Source: an uncultured Clostridia bacterium
GTDB taxonomy: Bacteria > Bacillota > Clostridia > TANB77 > CAG-508
Direction: 5' to 3'
Length of the DNA stretch: 8,020 nt
Assembly (NCBI GenBank): GCA_934167225.1
Contig: CAKPLD010000055.1
Coordinates: 1 to 8,020 of the forward strand
The translations under genes were made by a program, and so were the position numbers. Under the pieces are notes generated by a model. That model was not told where the DNA came from, searched no databases, and worked only from the letters and a program-made list of their open reading frames with translations. This document shows positions 5,627-8,020 of the stretch, piece after piece (positions within the stretch are counted from its first letter, which is position 1; every line of letters starts with the position of its first letter).

Positions 5627-6241
5627 ATGATCAACTACGAAGCCCAACAATCGGCTAACTTATTAGCGTTCTATACAGATGCTGATTTAAAAGAAAAAAA
5701 GTCTGTATTACAGGAGCTTATTCGTGAAACAAACCGGGATAACGTTGTTTGGGCGTTATCGTGCTCGAGCTCCTTCTTTTTTAGAGGGATTATGGATGAC
5801 TTCAACGATTTTGATATTGTAGTAGAAGAATCATCCATAGACGGGTTCGTTGAAATTTTTGAGAGAATTGGAGGAGTTTGGGAAGAAAAACAAAACGGAA
5901 AAGAAAGGTACTTTGACTCCCGATTTTTTAAAAGTGGGAAAATTGGGACTGTGGAATTTGATGTAATATCAGTATTCACGGTAACCACATTTGGCACAAG
6001 ATATTCTTATCTTTTTAAGAAAGAGGATATTGAACTTGTAAAGGATGTGCCGATTTGCCCAGTGGAAGCAGCAATGCTGCTTTACGGCATGATGATCGGA
6101 TGGCAGGCTAAACGTAGATACAAATACGATTTGGCTATGGAGTACCTCAAAAAGCGAGGTATTAGCTATCCTGAGGTGTTAAACTCAACAGAGGGCTTAC
6201 CTAAGTTCATTAGAGAGGATGTGAAAAAAGTCTTGAAGTGA
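5627..6241 (+). CDS. nucleotidyltransferase-fold protein, probably acquired
   Basis: This 204-residue cytosolic protein has the layout of the polymerase-beta-type nucleotidyltransferase superfamily, which includes lincosamide/aminoglycoside nucleotidyltransferases and MNT antitoxins. The first motif is ALSCSSSFFFRG (43-54), where most members have Gly-Ser; Gly is replaced by Cys46 while Ser47 stays. The acidic pair is D61 and D63 (NDFDIVV), and a third carboxylate sits in VEFDVIS (D112). The C-terminal helical part (about 144-204) is rich in Lys/Arg. AGGAGG precedes ATG by eight bases. Base composition is clearly higher in G+C than in all neighbours, with codons such as GCG, TCG, CGG and CTC that the adjacent genes avoid, suggesting transfer. 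It has its own promoter and terminator, as cassette-like genes often do. I cannot name a substrate; antibiotic nucleotidylation, a toxin-antitoxin role without its partner, or an inactive relative are all open. Confidence 0.6.
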   Translation: MINYEAQQSANLLAFYTDADLKEKKSVLQELIRETNRDNVVWALSCSSSFFFRGIMDDFNDFDIVVEESSIDGFVEIFERIGGVWEEKQNGKERYFDSRFFKSGKIGTVEFDVISVFTVTTFGTRYSYLFKKEDIELVKDVPICPVEAAMLLYGMMIGWQAKRRYKYDLAMEYLKKRGISYPEVLNSTEGLPKFIREDVKKVLK

Positions 6242-6247
6242 ACATCT

Positions 6248-6292
6248 CCCACGACAAAATTGACATTATGAAATTTTGTCGTGGGTATTATT
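6248..6292 (+). terminator. terminator hairpin after the nucleotidyltransferase-like gene
   Basis: A perfect 14-bp stem, cccacgacaaaatt (6248-6261) with aattttgtcgtggg (6272-6285), has a 10-base loop and starts six bases after the TGA stop. The following tail (tattatttta) is T-rich but interrupted, so some read-through into the next gene is plausible. A TTGACA (6260-6265) and TATTAT (6286-6291) within it are 20 bases apart, too far for a good promoter. Confidence 0.75.
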
Positions 6293-6311
6293 TTATAAGA
6301 GGAGATCAATT

Positions 6312-6962
6312 ATGAAAAAAGAAAGATTAAAATTTTTGGGAAGAGATTCTGGATTTGGCGATTTTAATACTTCCGCATATATTGAACATGAGAAAGAATT
6401 TATGCTAATTGATTGTGGTTTTACTGTATTTGAAAGGCTAAAGAATGATTTTGATTTTAATAAATACGAAAAGATTGTAGTTTTAATTACACATTTGCAT
6501 AATGACCATGCGGGTTCTTTGAGTCAATTTATATTATATATATGGTTTGTGTATAATAAAAAAATTACAATTGTAAGTAAATGTAAAAATATTAAAGAAT
6601 ATTTAAAGATTACAGGAGTAACAGAAGAAGAATATGAATTAACAGATAAATATAAAGATGTTGAATTGATAAAGACAGAACATGTAGAACAATTAGATTG
6701 TTATGGAATAAAAATAAGAGATATACTATATACTGGAGATACAAAAACATTAGAACCATTTGTACCATACTTAAAGGGGATTACAGAATTTTATGTAGAT
6801 ATGTCCTGCCATGGAGGAGTTCATCTTAAATTTGAGGAAGTATTTGATAAATTAAAAAATATAAAAAACAAAGGAATAAAAATTGTTCTGATGCATATAG
6901 ATGATTTAGAATATATAACGAAAGTTAATAATAATGAATTTTTAATTGCAAAAGTGGAATAG
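6312..6962 (+). CDS. metallo-beta-lactamase-fold hydrolase
   Basis: This is a 216-residue cytosolic metal-dependent hydrolase of the MBL superfamily, in the size range of the small stand-alone members. The full two-metal site can be read: THLHNDHAG (H61, H63, D65, H66), then H124 (TEHVEQ), D143 in YTGDTK and H195 in LMHIDD. No extra substrate domain is present, so the substrate (phosphodiester, thioester, lactone or other) cannot be told. The chosen start at 6312 has GAGGAG about seven bases upstream; an in-frame ATG at 6276 lies inside the preceding terminator hairpin and lacks such a site. No good promoter lies in the 70-base gap, so expression may depend on read-through past 6292 or on a weak promoter there. 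Codons in the first third favour T-ending forms, the remainder A-ending forms. Family certain, function unknown. Confidence 0.85.
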   Translation: MKKERLKFLGRDSGFGDFNTSAYIEHEKEFMLIDCGFTVFERLKNDFDFNKYEKIVVLITHLHNDHAGSLSQFILYIWFVYNKKITIVSKCKNIKEYLKITGVTEEEYELTDKYKDVELIKTEHVEQLDCYGIKIRDILYTGDTKTLEPFVPYLKGITEFYVDMSCHGGVHLKFEEVFDKLKNIKNKGIKIVLMHIDDLEYITKVNNNEFLIAKVE

Positions 6963-6965
6963 GTG

Positions 6966-6995
6966 TTTACAAAGCTATTAAAACTATAGTATAAT
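6966..6995 (+). promoter_or_regulatory. sigma-A promoter for guaB
   Basis: TTTACA (6966-6971) and TATAAT (6990-6995) are 18 bases apart, directly after the TAG of the preceding gene. The leader is about 45 bases, AU-rich and too short for a guanine or PRPP riboswitch. TAGGAGG precedes the start codon. Confidence 0.8.
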
Positions 6996-7046
6996 AAAAT
7001 ATAACTGATAAATGAAACGAAAAATAAAAATATAGGAGGAATAAAA

Positions 7047-8020
7047 ATGGCAACATATTTAACAGAACCATCAAGAACATTTAACGAATACTTATTAATA
7101 CCAAGACTAACAACAAGGGACTGCACACCAGACAAAATATCACTAAGGACACCACTTGTAAAACACAAAGTAGGAGAAGAAGCCGAAATGTACTTAAATG
7201 TACCATTCACATCAGCAATAATGCAAGCTGTATCTGGAGAAGAAATGGGAGTTGCATTAGCAAGAGAAGGTGGTCTTGCATTTATATATATGTCACAATC
7301 AGTAGAATCACAAGCAGCAATGGTAAGACATGTAAAAGAATCAAAATCAGGATTTGTAAGAAGTAAATGGAACCTAAAGCCACATGATACATTAAGAGAC
7401 ATCTTAGAAATAAAAGAAGAAAGCGACCATTCAACAATACCAGTAACAGAAGATGGAACAGCAAGGGGAAAATTACTTGGAATAATCACAAGCAAAGATT
7501 ACAGATTATCAAGAGACAGTTTAGATAAAAAAGTTGAAGACATAATGACACCAGTAGAAAAACTAGTATATGCAAAAGTTGGACTAACTCTATCAGAAGC
7601 AAATGATATGATTTGGGAAAAGAAAATAAACTGCTTACCTGTTATAGAAGAAAATGGAAACTTAAATTCATTAGTATTTAGAAAAGACTATGAACAACAT
7701 AAAGAAAACCCACTAGCACTTCAAGACGAAAATCAAAGCTACTTAGTAGGTGCAGGTGTAAACACAAGAGACTATGAAGAAAGAATACCAGCTTTAGTAG
7801 AAGCAGGTGTAGATATATTGTGCCTAGACTCATCAGACGGATTCTCTGTATGGCAAAAAGAAGTTATAGAATGGGTACATGAAAAATATAATGGAAAAGT
7901 AAAAATTGGTGCAGGAAATGTTGTAAGTCAAGAAGCATTTTATTATTTAGCAGATGCAGGAGCTGATTTCATAAAAATAGGAATCGGTGGAGGTTCAATT
8001 TGTATCACTCGTGAAACAAA
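7047..8020 (+). CDS. guaB: IMP dehydrogenase, 3'-truncated by window edge
   Basis: IMP dehydrogenase oxidises IMP to XMP with NAD+, the committed step of GMP synthesis, in the cytosol as a tetramer. The first 324 codons are present of the roughly 480-500 usual for the family. The N-terminal barrel segment (LLIPRLTTRDCTPDKISLRT, 16-35) is followed by a CBS-domain pair (about 105-215; VEDIMTPVEKLV in the second). The barrel then resumes with GAGVNTRDYEERIPALVEAG (235-254), LDSSDG (D261) and IKIGIGGGSICITRE, holding the catalytic Cys319. This GGGSICITRE form differs from the commoner GPGSICTTR but keeps Ser317, Cys319 and Thr321. TAGGAGG six bases upstream supports the ATG. Codons are strongly A-ending like most of the window, so it looks native. 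Only the 3' end is missing; no defect is visible. Confidence 0.95.
   Translation, partial: MATYLTEPSRTFNEYLLIPRLTTRDCTPDKISLRTPLVKHKVGEEAEMYLNVPFTSAIMQAVSGEEMGVALAREGGLAFIYMSQSVESQAAMVRHVKESKSGFVRSKWNLKPHDTLRDILEIKEESDHSTIPVTEDGTARGKLLGIITSKDYRLSRDSLDKKVEDIMTPVEKLVYAKVGLTLSEANDMIWEKKINCLPVIEENGNLNSLVFRKDYEQHKENPLALQDENQSYLVGAGVNTRDYEERIPALVEAGVDILCLDSSDGFSVWQKEVIEWVHEKYNGKVKIGAGNVVSQEAFYYLADAGADFIKIGIGGGSICITRET

Noticed and set aside
6260..6291. Promoter for the MBL gene formed by TTGACA and TATTAT
   Set aside because: The 20-base spacing is too long for a good sigma-A promoter and the boxes lie inside the terminator hairpin and its tail.
6276..6311. Upstream in-frame start for the MBL protein
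   Set aside because: The ATG lies in the arm of a terminator hairpin and lacks a ribosome binding site, whereas the ATG at 6312 has GAGGAG at proper spacing and starts a typical MBL N-terminus.
6821..7495. Minus-strand open frame of 224 codons opposite the MBL gene end and guaB
   Set aside because: It is antisense to two clearly recognised proteins on the plus strand; its apparent hydrophobic character is what A-rich coding sequence gives when read in reverse.

Overview
The window is very AT-rich, with A/T-ending codons, strong AGGAGG ribosome binding sites and textbook TTGACA-17-TATAAT promoters. This points to a low-GC Firmicute, most likely a gut-type Clostridia relative using the standard code (TAA, TAG and TGA all serve as stops). 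Nearly every gene has its own promoter and several have their own hairpin terminator, so the window reads as a row of single-gene transcription units, not one operon.

Layout. 123-727: a sigma-A promoter and a short YgjP/DUF45-type zinc metallopeptidase. 728-2493: an IS30-family insertion sequence, inserted one base after that gene's stop codon. It has 21-bp terminal inverted repeats, a 17-bp imperfect direct repeat on its outer sides, and a minus-strand transposase broken by two frameshifts. Its right end carries an unusual run of about four related palindromes. 2514-2724: a stand-alone small RNA gene with its own promoter, a 5' hairpin, a 14-bp long-range stem and a strong intrinsic terminator. 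I could not assign it to a family. 2759-5414: a promoter, an 836-residue adenosine-deaminase-superfamily protein and a terminator. 5566-6292: a nucleotidyltransferase-fold protein with visibly different base composition, probably acquired. 6312-6962: a metallo-beta-lactamase-fold hydrolase. 6966-8020: a promoter and the first 324 codons of guaB (IMP dehydrogenase), cut by the window edge just after its active-site cysteine.

How the genes may relate. The deaminase-like protein and guaB both act, or are predicted to act, on purines. They are transcribed separately and three unrelated features lie between them, so a shared pathway is only suggested. The deaminase-like protein is the most unusual gene: it joins an uncharacterised N-terminal domain, an ADA barrel with a long helical insertion and a changed base-recognition residue, and a C-terminal Rossmann-like domain resembling nucleotide-binding SLOG/LOG domains. 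The other strong candidate for something undescribed is the orphan RNA at 2549-2724. All family assignments are from motif reading; no database search was possible.
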